Shown here: positions 29,430 through 39,069 of the stretch, piece after piece
Position numbering within the stretch: position 1 is the stretch's first letter
Layout of the letters: every line of letters begins with the position of its first letter
DNA from: Halocaridina rubra
Lineage: Eukaryota; Arthropoda; Malacostraca; Decapoda; Atyidae
Length of the DNA stretch: 64,000 bases
Assembly: GCA_037179515.1 (NCBI GenBank)
Contig: JAXCGZ010017035.1
Coordinates: forward strand, 1-64,000
Direction: 5' to 3'
Made by a program: the position numbers and the translations under genes
The notes under the pieces: generated by a model
Told to the model about the DNA's origin: nothing
The model's input: the letters and a program-made list of their open reading frames with translations, nothing else
The model's database searches: none

Positions 29430-31315
29430 GATGGAGAGACTAATGATGGAAAAATCATAGGGGTAGAGAAAACATAGATGCCTGGAAGATTTATAAAAAA
29501 AGCAAGAAGTGATTACTCTGTAAAAGAAGAGAGGCTGAAAGAGATTATCAGAGAGATATCACCAAGAAGGCTACAGAAAATCCCAAACTTCTTCACAGCT
29601 TAATCAGAGGAAAACAGAAGGTCAAAGAAGCATTGCTGAGATGGATGCAGAAATATGCGAATACTTGAACAAGGAGTTTCAGTCAGTATTTACAGTAGAA
29701 AATACCCACCCCCACAGATTGCAGAGATAGGAGTTCATGGGCTGTTATTAAAGAATATTACCTTTATAGCCACAGAGGTATGCAAAGAGTTGATAGATTT
29801 AGATGCCCACAAAGCTACAAGCCCTGATGATACATCTCCTTATGTACTTAAGCAATGCACTAATTCAATATCAATGACACTTTGCATCATATTTGAAAAA
29901 TTGCTAGAAACAAGCAAACATGGTATCTGTCTTCAAAAAAGAAACAAGAGATACAGCCCTTAGCAATATGCCTGTTTCCTTGACCAGCATTGTTTGCAAA
30001 GTTATGGAGAAATTACTAAGAAAACACACCTCTCTTCACTTGGAATCCGTCAACTTTTTGTCAGTGAAACAACATGGCTTCAGAGAAGGTAAGTCAACAG
30101 TAACAGACTTATTAGAATCTCATTATGAGGTAAGATGGATTTTAAAGGAAAGAGAGGGCTGGGTGGATTGCATTTTCTTAGACTTCCAGAAATCAGTTGA
30201 TACAGTCTGACATGGGAGACTTATTAAGAAGCTGCAAGAAATAGCAAGACTAGGTGGAATGTCTTGGAATGAATAATAACATACTTAGAAGGAAGGGAAC
30301 AGAGGGTAAGAGTAAGACACTCAGCGTTTGAATAGAGAAGGGTTGGTAGTGAGGATACAGAGGGTTCAGTTTTAGGGCCACTTTTGTCTCTTGCATATAT
30401 AAATGACCTACCAGAGCCAGCATATTCATTCATGAATATGTTTGCAGATGATGCAAAGATTGTGAAGGAAGTAAGTGACGAAAACAGGAGTAGAATACTT
30501 CAGGAAGATCTAAACAATTTGTATGAGTGTTAAAAACGTGGCTAATGAAATTCAATGTTTCAAAATGTAAGGTAATGAGAATGGGTACAAGTGCAAGAAG
30601 GTCCAAGCTTGAATACTCCATAGCAGGAGCAGAACTTCAAGAGAAGGAGAATGAGAGGGATCTAGGAGTAAACATATTGGCAGATTTTTCTCCGGAAATG
30701 CATATTAATGGCATAGTAAGGGCAACATATACTTTCTTAGCAATTATAACAATAGCCTTTAGACACATGGGCAAGGATATGTCCAGAAATATTTAAGTAA
30801 CCTATTGAATATGCAGCCCCCTTTTGGAATCCACACTTTAAAAAAACACATAATTAAGCTGGAAAAAGTACAGACATGCCACGAAACTAGTACCATAAAT
30901 ACACAATGCAGTTAGGAAGAGAGGATGAGAGAATTAGACTTACCATCGCTTGAAGCTGGAGGAATGGGGGGGAATGTGGTGACAGTTTTTAGATCCCTCA
31001 TGGGTATGACAAAGTGCACAGGATCGATATTTTGATATGGCAGTCTATAGAACCATATCATAGTTTGAAGCTCTGTAAGAGAACTTCTTTGCAGGATGAA
31101 AAGAAATAGTTTTATAGTGTAAGAGTAGTTGATGATTGGATTTTGCAAAGAGAGTAGGAGGTTAATACTAACTCAAATCATGGTTTTAATGACAAGTATG
31201 ATAAGTATCACTGAGTACAAAAATGGAACCGACCAGGAGACACTGAGTTACGAACTTAGGGTTCTTTCCCTTAAGTACAATCAAGTAATTACAATTATGT
31301 ATTTACAAACACACA
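29430..31315 (+). mobile_element. CR1-like LINE copy C-a, 5'-truncated
   Basis: Starts in the endonuclease-RT linker (KNIDAWKIYKKSKK) and runs through a decayed RT to the family 3' tail (AAGTACAATCAAGTAATTAC, 31271-31290). Then AAACACACA and a new truncated copy follow. Fam-C tails elsewhere read CACAATTAGGTAATYAC. Confidence 0.8.
29440..31220 (+). pseudogene. C-a RT, heavily broken
   Basis: Recognisable pieces in order: PPPQIAEIGVHGLLLKNI and KATSPDDTSPYVLKQC (29700-29860), PVSLTSIVCKVMEKLL and KQHGFREGKSTVTDLLES (29945-30120), IFLDFQKSVDTV (30170-30205, Ser in place of Ala), then MFADDAKIVKEV near 30438, KWLMKFNVSKCKVMRMG (30535-30590) and ERDLGVNILADFSPEMHI (30655-30710). At least six frame breaks. 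Confidence 0.8.
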
Positions 31316-31520
31316 TGATATATTGATATGGCTGGATCTAGAACTAAAGGTCATAGCTTGAAGCTTCCAAAGAAAACTTCTTTGTAGAATGTAAGGGAGT
31401 ACTTTTTTTTTTTTTTAGTGTAAGAGTAGTTGATGATTGGACACTAAGCAAGGAGGTAGTTAATGCTAACTCGATCCAAAGAATTAAGGACAAGCATGGT
31501 AAGAATCATTGTAAAAATAT
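31316..31520 (+). mobile_element. CR1-like LINE copy C-b, 3'-end fragment
   Basis: Only the last ~200 bp of the family, from the region coding DMAGSRTKGHSLKLPKKTS to the end of the ORF (RIKDKHGKNH). It starts right after the tail and CA-rich stub of C-a and contains a T-run at 31406-31418. Confidence 0.75.
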
Positions 31521-31559
31521 GGAAGCATATGGAAGCATAGAGCTATTTTCCATAACCAC

Positions 31560-32110
31560 AATTAGGGAAATGTATATAAATGACATAGTAAGGCCGACAT
31601 ATGCTTGCTTAGGAAATGTAAGGGTAGCCTTCAGGCATATAGACAAGGAAGTGCTCAGAAATATTTATGTAACCTATCTGATACCAAAGCCTGAATATTC
31701 AGTCCCCTTTTGGATTCCACACTGTAAAAAGCACGTAGGTAAGCTGGAAAAAGTTCAAAGAAATGTCATGAAACTTTTGCCAGAAATACGCAATCTCAGA
31801 TATGAGGAGAGGCTGTGGGAATTAGACTTACCATCACTCAAATCTAGAAGAATGAGGAGGATATGGTGATGATTTTTAAATTCCTTCATGGTTATGACGG
31901 AGTGGATAGGGATCGATATTTTCATTTGGCTGGCACTAGAATTAGAGGTCATAGTAAGAAAACTTCTTTGCAGCATGTTAGGGAGTACTTTTTTTTTAGT
32001 GTAAGAGTAGTTGATAATCGAAATTCGCTGAGCAGGGAGGTAGTTAATGCTTAGTCAGTCTATAGTTTTAAGGACAAGTATGATAAGTATCACTAAGTAC
32101 AAAAATGGAA
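31560..32110 (+). mobile_element. CR1-like LINE copy C-c, RT C-terminal fragment
   Basis: An open stretch (31519-31869) reads EMYINDIVRPTYACLGNVRV, FRHIDKEVLRNIYVTYLIPK and MKLLPEIRNLRYEERLWELD; after a frame break it continues to VSSLSRYH-like codons near 32095. It ends at GGAACCGACCAAGC, the usual post-ORF sequence, without a clear tail repeat. Confidence 0.75.
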
Positions 32111-32259
32111 CCGACCAAGCACACAAATAATGAGTTTCCAATATTATTCTACTGGATGAAAATATATTAGTTAGTCACAGCTAACCAAATATATTTATAC
32201 TACTGTAAGAGCTTTCAAAATCATTAATAATTTGCCGGCAGTAGCATAAAGCAAATTAT

Positions 32260-32690
32260 TCTCAATAAATGAAAAATAAGCAAGACAAATACAGTATGTA
32301 TTCCTTAAACTGTGGGTAATTATACAAGTTTGCAATGCCAATAGGGCAAAATTACTTATTAATTATTTGCAATTTATATGGTAAAACACTTTATTCATGA
32401 TAAAGGGGGAATCTACGAGATAAATATGAATTCATTAAATTTTGGTGAGAAAGAAATATTTTCAGTGCAAGAAGAGCAAAATCACCTTTTGAAGTATATG
32501 CAACTTATAACTCAAAACACTTTTCCCAATATATGAAGAATCAACAAGATAAATACAGTATGTAGTCATTAATTTGGGATTAACAAGAAACATTTGCAAT
32601 GCCAACAGGGCAAAATTACATATTAATTCTTTGCAATTTATAGCAAATACAGTTTATTTTAATTATTAATTATATGCAACTTATAAAAAA
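32260..32690 (+). repeat. Degenerate ~135-bp tandem repeat, three units
   Basis: Units start near 32280, 32418 and 32547 at RAYAAATACAGTATGTA or its variants. Each contains TTTGCAATGCCAAYAGGGC or a diverged form, AAAATYACNTNTTRA, TTGCAAYTTAT and AAAACACTTT. Units 1 and 3 are most alike. It could be a decayed satellite or the inside of an unrecognised element. Confidence 0.55.
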
Positions 32691-33736
32691 AAAAACATTT
32701 TATTTACGAGTATTGACGTAAAACATTTTACTTACGATGATAGAGGGGGTGAAATGAAATTAGAATTTGTTAGGAGAAGGGATAGATATTTACGTGGTAA
32801 TGAGCAATCTTCTGAGGATGAGATTTTACTTTGGCACCCACATTTGGCAAAATTTGGCAAATGAGATTCCGGTTAGGTAATCTACAAATGTTCATTTTGT
32901 ATGGGAATGGAATCTGAGAAAAATTTCTTAGGATCTGACTCGTAAAGGACTTGACCAGTAACGAATTTAAACAGTTTCTTATATTCCCAATTTGCTTGAC
33001 CAAGGAGCTGTACCGTGCACTATCTCTCACCTTGTTTGTGCCAGATGAATTCCTGTGAAGACGCCATGTTAAAATGGTTTGAAGTAAACGTGACTGCTGA
33101 GGCGAGATCTTGCCACTGGGATGTTTGGCCACTAATTGAGAGTGATCAAGCATCATTCGGCCCTCTGTAGGATGAATATTCACAGCAGTAACTGGTCATA
33201 TAATATTCAAGGGCTACTGTAGTGGTGGTCCCTGGTAGGCAATTATGGCAGAGATGCAAGGGAGAGACAGTATTTTAGGTGCAAAAAGTGTAAGCTTGTT
33301 GCACCTGCAGGAGACGAAATTTTAACTATTTAGATAATAAAGAAGCTACTGAAATGTATCTAGATAGGCTAATGACTTATCAGCAGGGTCAAATTTATAA
33401 CAAAACTTATCAGCAAAGCAATTATATAGTAAGAAAATTGCGTAAACAACATATCAATAGCCTCGTTCATGAGAAAAAAAGAAAAAGCAGAAAATAGAAT
33501 AGGGAGATTTTTTTAAATTGGGATCATGCTTTCTACATGTACAAGAATATTAAACAAGATATATTTAAATCTAGCTATAAGCTGAAATTTAAATTGCAAA
33601 TTATTATAATCTGCAAAATGCAAGGAATGGGAATTACTTTAGTAAGGAAAGAAAAGACAGTTAAAAGTTACTAAATTAACTACTAAAGCATCTACTACAG
33701 ACTCTGGTGACTTTGAGCAAAACACTCTGATGTAAG
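32691..33736. other. Unassigned AT-rich sequence
   Basis: No protein family recognised. A minus-strand frame of 137 codons (33183-32770) and a plus-strand stretch near 33330-33480 (LDNKEATEMYLDRLMTYQQG) are open, but I see no family motif in either. It may hold decayed gag or 5' sequence of element D. Confidence 0.4.
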
Positions 33737-33800
33737 GGATCTTTCGCGTAAACACTATCAGGTAATTACAACTTAGTAATTACACTCACAACGGGCATTA
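33737..33800 (+). mobile_element. Fam-C 3' tail stub
   Basis: CGTAAACACTATCAGGTAAT then TACAACTTAGTAATTAC, the post-ORF tail of Fam-C, without any coding part. A Fam-C 5' UTR follows 15-20 bp later, the same order as at other Fam-C junctions. Confidence 0.6.
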
Positions 33801-33802
33801 GA

Positions 33803-34680
33803 ACAGACGCAATCAGTATCTCTCATATTTTTCCTTGTGGTTTTTGAGTGAACCGGGTCTAAAGTATAAAACTTAAACCAAAGTTGCCTTAATAAAGATT
33901 CTGCAGAGTATTGTGAGTAAAAATATATATTTGTAGTAAAAAAGACTGTCCTAAAAAATTAAAGGGAAATTCTATGAGAGGACTTTTGAGAGGGGGAAAA
34001 AGAAGGTGCTATACTGCCCTGTCTTGAAGGAAGATTAGGAGAGTTGCCACAGGCAACGCCATCACATTACCTAATTCTTTGTGTAAATCGGGGAGAGCTC
34101 TTACAGCCTTATTGACTGGTCCTGTGGTTCTATATCTTGTTAAAATCAATATCCTTCCCTTATAGTTTAACTTGATAGCAATTTTGTTATGCAAAATAAA
34201 TTAATAAATGAATAGATAAATATGAAAAATACACTTGTCACCAGTGTTAAGTTGTTAAGTAGCACAGTTGTCTTATTTTTTTCTTTTTGCTCTGTTCTCT
34301 TTTATTGTTGCTTTTTGCTTAAATTGAGTTAGATTTAAATTCTGATCCTGTGATAACATATCTGGGTTAAAAATTGATTAATCTTTTTCTTCTAAAATGA
34401 CTGGTTTAGCAGTTAAGAAGAAAATATAGCAGAAACAGGTGTTGAAGCATCAAGTGTTTGTCTCCTCAGTTATATATTTGAGTTTTCCTTCAAGTGGCCT
34501 TTGCTTTGTATTTTTTCTTTTCTAATTACCAAAGTCATATTTTAAGTTAGGATGTGTGTTACCAGAAAAGTGATGAACTAAGTTACTAAATTAGTACTCA
34601 TATGAAGATATAGCAATTCTGTACGAAGCTAAATAAAAACTTTTTCTCTTTTATTTCTCTCATATTCTGTGAAACTGAAA
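33803..34680 (+). mobile_element. Orphan Fam-C 5' UTR
   Basis: Aligns with the 5' UTR of copy C-e (49314-50245) from CAATCAGTATCTCTC to ATATTCTGTGAAA, with many point differences and small indels (for example ATAAAACTTAAA and TTTGAGAGG blocks in both). It stops just before ORF1. Homology to pol of element D starts right after, so this is either a 3'-truncated insertion or a rearranged remnant. CR1 5' ends are rarely preserved, so two copies in one window are useful for defining it. Confidence 0.75.
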
Positions 34681-34859
34681 AGAGATGGAAAAGGCGAGCT
34701 TATTTTAAGAAGAATAACGACATTTCAGAAATGAAGGAAGAAATGAGAAAGAGCAAGCTTTTCTTTCTGTCAAAAGGAAGTGGTCCACTATTCTAGTGTG
34801 GCATGGCTTTGGGTGGCTTGCACACAAGCAGACGAGCAGAAGGCATATGATGGGAGGAT

Positions 34860-35158
34860 GAAGTCGGAGGGGGAAAAGTAACGATGATTGACGAATTTGT
34901 GGAAAGTGAAAATAGTGAAGATCCGGTAAGAGGGAGGTGGTATGCTCCAAATTCAGAGAGCAGGGATTGCATGGTTTGATGCAATTAGCATGCTGACAGG
35001 TGTGATATTAGAAATGGGTGGCTTCATAGTCTAGTATGGAGAATGGTAGAGGAAGAAAAGTAACTACAATTCCATTAATGTGTCAGAACTGGATACTGTG
35101 TTGAAAGGAGTTAATTTAGCTATACAGTGGGACTTATGAGAGGTTGGCATAAAAACTG
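34860..35158 (+). pseudogene. Element D RNase H, N-terminal half
   Basis: Reads, across breaks, WFDAISMLTGVILEMGGFIV (first catalytic Asp present), NSINVSELDTVLKGVNLAIQ (catalytic Glu) and IKTDSA (third catalytic Asp), where the foldback element enters. Upstream codons near 34920 (VRGRWYAPNSESR) precede it. Stops and frame breaks make it a pseudogene. The reading continues at 36193 with TTVLGMVNFVLTAVNRVRTK. Confidence 0.7.
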
Positions 35159-35166
35159 ATTCAGCC
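35159..35166. repeat. Left target-site duplication of foldback element (ATTCAGCC)
   Basis: Matches ATTCAACC at 36185-36192 except for one base; both fall inside the codons of element D RNase H. Confidence 0.65.
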
Positions 35167-36184
35167 AGTTCTAGGACAACTGCCCCCTCTAGAACTCCCC
35201 CCTGGACAATTGCTCACTGGACAATTGCTCCCATAGGACAATTGCCCGATAGGACAATTCCCCTTGGACAACTGTCCATTAAGAGAAAATTAAGAAAAAA
35301 CACAACTTTGGGGGGGTAATAAATGCAATAGAACTAATTAGTTTAATAGGAAGCTTATGTATGTTGGCTACATATATGTGAAGCAGAAAGAACTGGCAAA
35401 AAATGTCATATCTTATTAATGTGAAAAACATCGGTTAACCAACTGTAAAGTAAAAGTCAAAATTTATGGAAATGAAGTAGTTGACCATGTAAATGATCCC
35501 ACCCATGCTGCAGATATAACCAAATGCTACATAACCATATGTGAACTAAAATTGCTTTCTTCTATCCGAATATATGGAAACATTTTGAAGTGTTGATGAG
35601 GGAGCAGGCACTGACCACCGTCATGAGCAATCAAATGCTTGTATGAAATCCAACACTGCCTAAGCAGAAACACAATCAAAATTCGACAGCCAGAATAATA
35701 AAATCGTACAGGACTTCGAGAACTGGTCTGTCGACTTTTTGAGATGTATAGCCAATAATTTGCAATTTTAGTGATATAGTTTAAATTATTTAAGAATATA
35801 AATCTAATTATTAGATAATTCTTCATATAGTATAACATGAAATGTAAGATTTAATTACTCTCATTATTAATTATGTGATTATTAACTTTTGTATTTGTGG
35901 ATAGCCTAAAATTTGTAATTTTAATTATAGAATTATAGTGATATGAAAATATGCATCTGTTATTTGATAATTCTTATTGTATAACAGATAATACATGAAA
36001 ATAAAACTAATTAGTTTTATTAGTACTTATTCCCCCCCCCAAAGTTGTGCTTTCTCTTAATTTTCTCTTAATGGGGGCAATTGTCGGGGGCCAGTTGTCC
36101 TATGGGGGCAGTTATCCAGGGGGCAATTGTATGGGGGCAGTTGTCCCAGGAGTAGTTGCTTCGGGGGCAGTTCTCCTGATACCA
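35167..36184. mobile_element. Foldback-like DNA element with long repetitive inverted ends
   Basis: About 180-190 bp at the left (35167-35350) is the inverted complement of 35995-36184. Both arms consist of short degenerate repeats of GGACAATTGCCC-type units (GGGGCAGTTGTCC on the other arm), followed by matching TTAAGAGAAAATTAAG and CTAATTAGT blocks. The 640-bp centre has no recognised transposase, only AT-rich sequence. Long inverted ends built of subrepeats and an ~8-bp duplication fit a foldback-type or other non-autonomous DNA transposon; the superfamily is undetermined. Confidence 0.75.
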
Positions 36185-38296
36185 ATTCAACCACGGTGTT
36201 GGGCATGGTTAACTTTGTTTTAACTGCTGTAAACAGAGTCCGTACAAAGGGAGCTGTGTAGAGCATTGTAAAGTGCTGCCTTGGGATGTAAAGAGAGGTG
36301 ATTGATGAGTTTGGGTTACTAGTAAGTTTAGTCTTTGTGCCATCAGGACAGAAAAAGGCAGATGCCCTAACCAGAGTGAAGAAAAATTGGCTTGGGACAC
36401 CAGAAAAGAAGAGAGAAAAGAAGGCTGAGCTATGTTGTAAGGGATCTCCAAGTGTGGGGGAGTTGCATCAAATGAACCACATGGGAACTGATAGGCCACT
36501 GTTTGCGGCTAGAAGTTTAGGTAGAAATTTGGTACTTGGTAAGAAGTTAGATCCTGCACCAAAATCACATAAGACAGGGAAATTAGAGTGAGGAATGATT
36601 GGAAAAGATTGGAGATTGATGTGACCCATTATTAACAATGGAGATATTTTTCTATGGTAGATTGTGGTCTTGGTTGATTTGCAATCTAAAGAGAGTTGAA
36701 GACAGAGACTGCAAGGGAAGTATAGTGATATGAAAATATGCATTTGTTATTTGATAATTCTTATTGTATAACAGATAATACATGAAAATAAAACTAATTA
36801 GTTTTATTAGTACTTATTCCCCCCCCCCCCAAAGTTGTGCTTTCTCTTAATTTTCTCTTAATGTGGGCAATTGTCGGGGGCCAGTTGTCCTATGGGGCAG
36901 TTATCCAGGGGGCAATTGTATGGGGACAGTTGTCCCAGGAGTAGTTGCTTCGGGGGCAGTTCTCCTGATACCAATTCAACAACGGTGTTGGGCATGGTTA
37001 ACTTTGTTTTAACTGCTGTAAACAGAGTCCGTACAAAGGGAGCTGTGTAGAGCATTGTAAAGTGCTGCCTTGGGATGTAAAGAGAGGTGATTGATGAGTT
37101 TGGGTTACTAGTAAGTTTAGTCTTTGTGCCATCAGGACAGAAAAAGGCAGATGCCCTAACCAGAGTGAAGAAAAATTGGCTTGGGACACCAGAAAAGAAG
37201 AGAGAAAAGAAGGCTGAGCTATGTTGTAAGGGATCTCCAAGTGTGGGGGAGTTGCATCAAATGAACCACATGGGAACTGATAGGCCACTGTTTGCGGCTA
37301 GAAGTTTAGGTAGAAATTTGGTACTTGGTAAGAAGTTAGATCCTGCACCAAGATCACATAAGACAGGGAAATTAGAGTGAGGAATGATTGGAAAAGATTG
37401 GAGATTGATGTGACCCATTATTAACAATGGAGATATTTTTCTATGGTAGATTGTGGTCTTGGTTGATTTGCAATCTAAAGAGAGTTGAAGACAGAGACTG
37501 CAAGGGAAGTATAGTGATATGAAAATATGCATTTGTTATTTGATAATTCTTATTGTATAACAGATAATACATGAAAATAAAACTAATTAGTTTTATTAGT
37601 ACTTATTCCCCCCTTCCCAAAGTTGTGCTTTCTCTTAATTTTCTCTTAATGTGGGCAATTGTCGGGGGCCAGTTGTCCTATGGGGGCAGTTATCCGGGGG
37701 GCAATTGTATGGGGACAGTTGTCCCAGGAGTAGTTGCTTCGGGGGCAGTTCTCCTGATACCAATTCAACCACGGTGTTGGGCATGGTTAACTTTGTTTTA
37801 ACTGCTGTAAACAGAGTCCGTACAAAGGGAGCTGTGTAGAGCATTGTAAAGTGCTGCCTTGGGATGTAAAGAGAGGTGATTGATGAGTTTGGGTTACTAG
37901 TAAGTTTAGTCTTTGTGCCATCAGGACAGAAAAAGGCAGATGCCCTAACCAGAGTGAAGAAAAATTGGCTTGGGACACCAGAAAAGAAGAGAGAAAAGAA
38001 GGCTGAGCTATGTTGTAAGGGATCTCCAAGTGTGGGGGAGTTGCATCAAATGAACCACATGGGAACTGATAGGCCACTGTTTGCGGCTAGAAGTTTAGGT
38101 AGAAATTTGGTACTTGGTAAGAAGTTAGATCCTGCACCAAGATCACATAAGACAGGGAAATTAGAGTGAGGAATGATTGGAAAAGATTGGAGATTGATGT
38201 GACCCATTATTAACAATGGAGATATTTTTCTATGGTAGATTGTGGTCCTGGTTGATTTGCAATCTAAAGAGAGTTGAAGACAGAGACTGCAAGGGA
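35937..38296 (+). repeat. Three near-identical tandem copies of a 787-789 bp unit
   Basis: Units 35937-36723, 36724-37512 and 37513-38296. Each starts AGTGATATGAAAATATGC and runs through the right arm of the foldback element into element D RNase H end and integrase N-terminus, ending GACAGAGACTGCAAGGGA. Differences are few: length of a C-run (36034, 36822, 37610), one G, an A/G at the PAPKSH or PAPRSH codon and a handful of others. Much higher identity than the age of the surrounding element would give, so this is recent unequal exchange or replication slippage, or an assembly artefact. Confidence 0.85.
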
Positions 38297-38940
38297 GATT
38301 GCGGTCATGTTAAATGAGGCCTTTCTAGAAAGGGGCCTAGTTGATGAGGTATTGATGGCTAACAGTACTTCCTTCTGCAAAAAGACATGTTGGATATATG
38401 GAGTATAAATCCCTTCTTCAAAGCAAGTTATCGACCTAGTGGAAATGGGAATGTGGAAAGACATAATCGGACCATTAAAGCAAAGGCAGAAAGGGCCCTT
38501 GTAACACCTGCAGAAGCAGCATTTTGATATAATGTCACCTAGGTCGGTACAAGATGACAAAACGGTGCTGCAATGAGCAGTATTTTAGTACGAGTGGTGA
38601 CACCCTAGTGTAGTGCCAATGGTTGTTGGGAAGGAAGAGGAAGGGGTTATGTCTATGCATATTGGAGATGAGGTTTGGGCGAATTCTCCTTATGGGAAGT
38701 GCACATCTCAGTAGAGAAGAGGGATTGTGATGGATGTGCATTCCCATAATAACATTTCTGTTAATGGAATGCCATGGCACATCTTGGATCTGCGGCGGGT
38801 GGTGGAGAGTGAAGAAAGTAAGATAGAAAGAAGACAGTAAGGCACGACTATGATGATCTCAGTGAGAGGGACGGGCGCTGGTGGATGAGAGATTATGTTG
38901 TGAGAGATTACAGTGATGAAGATTAGACTGATGTCCAGAT
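36193..38940 (+). pseudogene. Element D RNase H end and integrase, with triplicated N-terminus
   Basis: In each of the three units a 97-codon frame is open (36298, 37087, 37876). It reads VFVPSGQKKADALTRVKKNW (RNase H end), a zinc-finger-like stretch with H...H (ELHQMNHMGTDRP) and LDPAPRSHKTGKLE. After a stop, NDWKRLEIDVTHY starts the integrase core. Past the third unit the core continues: LNEAFLERGLVDEVLM, SYRPSGNGNVERHNRTIKA (with the catalytic Glu in NVERHNR), then GDEVWANSPYGKCTS and NISVNGMPWHILDLRRVVE. Several stops; dead. Confidence 0.75.
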
Positions 38941-38941
38941 C

Positions 38942-39069
38942 AAGGGGGGTGTTGTGTAAATTAGCATTGTTAGTGCTAGATATCAATTAATGCCTATATT
39001 TTTAGTTTCTTTAATGGTTTTGTGTTAGTTTTGGATCCATTTTGTTCAGTATAATTTGCCACTACGCTT
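38942..39069 (+). repeat. Element D polypurine tract and 5' part of its 3' LTR
   Basis: AAGGGGGG followed by TGTTGTGTAAATTAGC, then ~110 bp of AT-rich LTR sequence until the minus-strand Fam-C copy starts. No second LTR is visible, so the length is unknown. Confidence 0.55.

Larger units (their letters stand above)
34690..39069 (+). mobile_element. LTR retroelement D, pol remnant with 3' LTR
   Basis: Decayed pol of an LTR element, RNase H through integrase, ending in a polypurine tract (AAGGGGGG, 38942-38949) and an LTR start (TGTTGTG). It is interrupted by a foldback element (35167-36184), expanded by a triplication (35937-38296) and cut in its 3' LTR by a minus-strand Fam-C copy. I recognise the pol type from VFVPSGQKKADALTRV, DPAPRSHKTGKLE and GDEVWANSPYGKCTSQ, motifs of a Gypsy-like lineage common in invertebrates. 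Confidence 0.75.

Noticed and set aside
32770..33183. 137-codon minus-strand frame
   Set aside because: No recognisable motif, no second copy in the window and composition like the surrounding AT-rich DNA, so not called as a gene.
36209..36499. Repeated minus-strand ~96-codon frame found in all three tandem units (also 36998 and 37787)
   Set aside because: It is the antisense of element D integrase codons, and its threefold presence only reflects the triplication.
35930..38300. CRISPR-like direct repeat array
   Set aside because: The repeats are ~788 bp, contiguous and without spacers, in a eukaryotic retroelement context.
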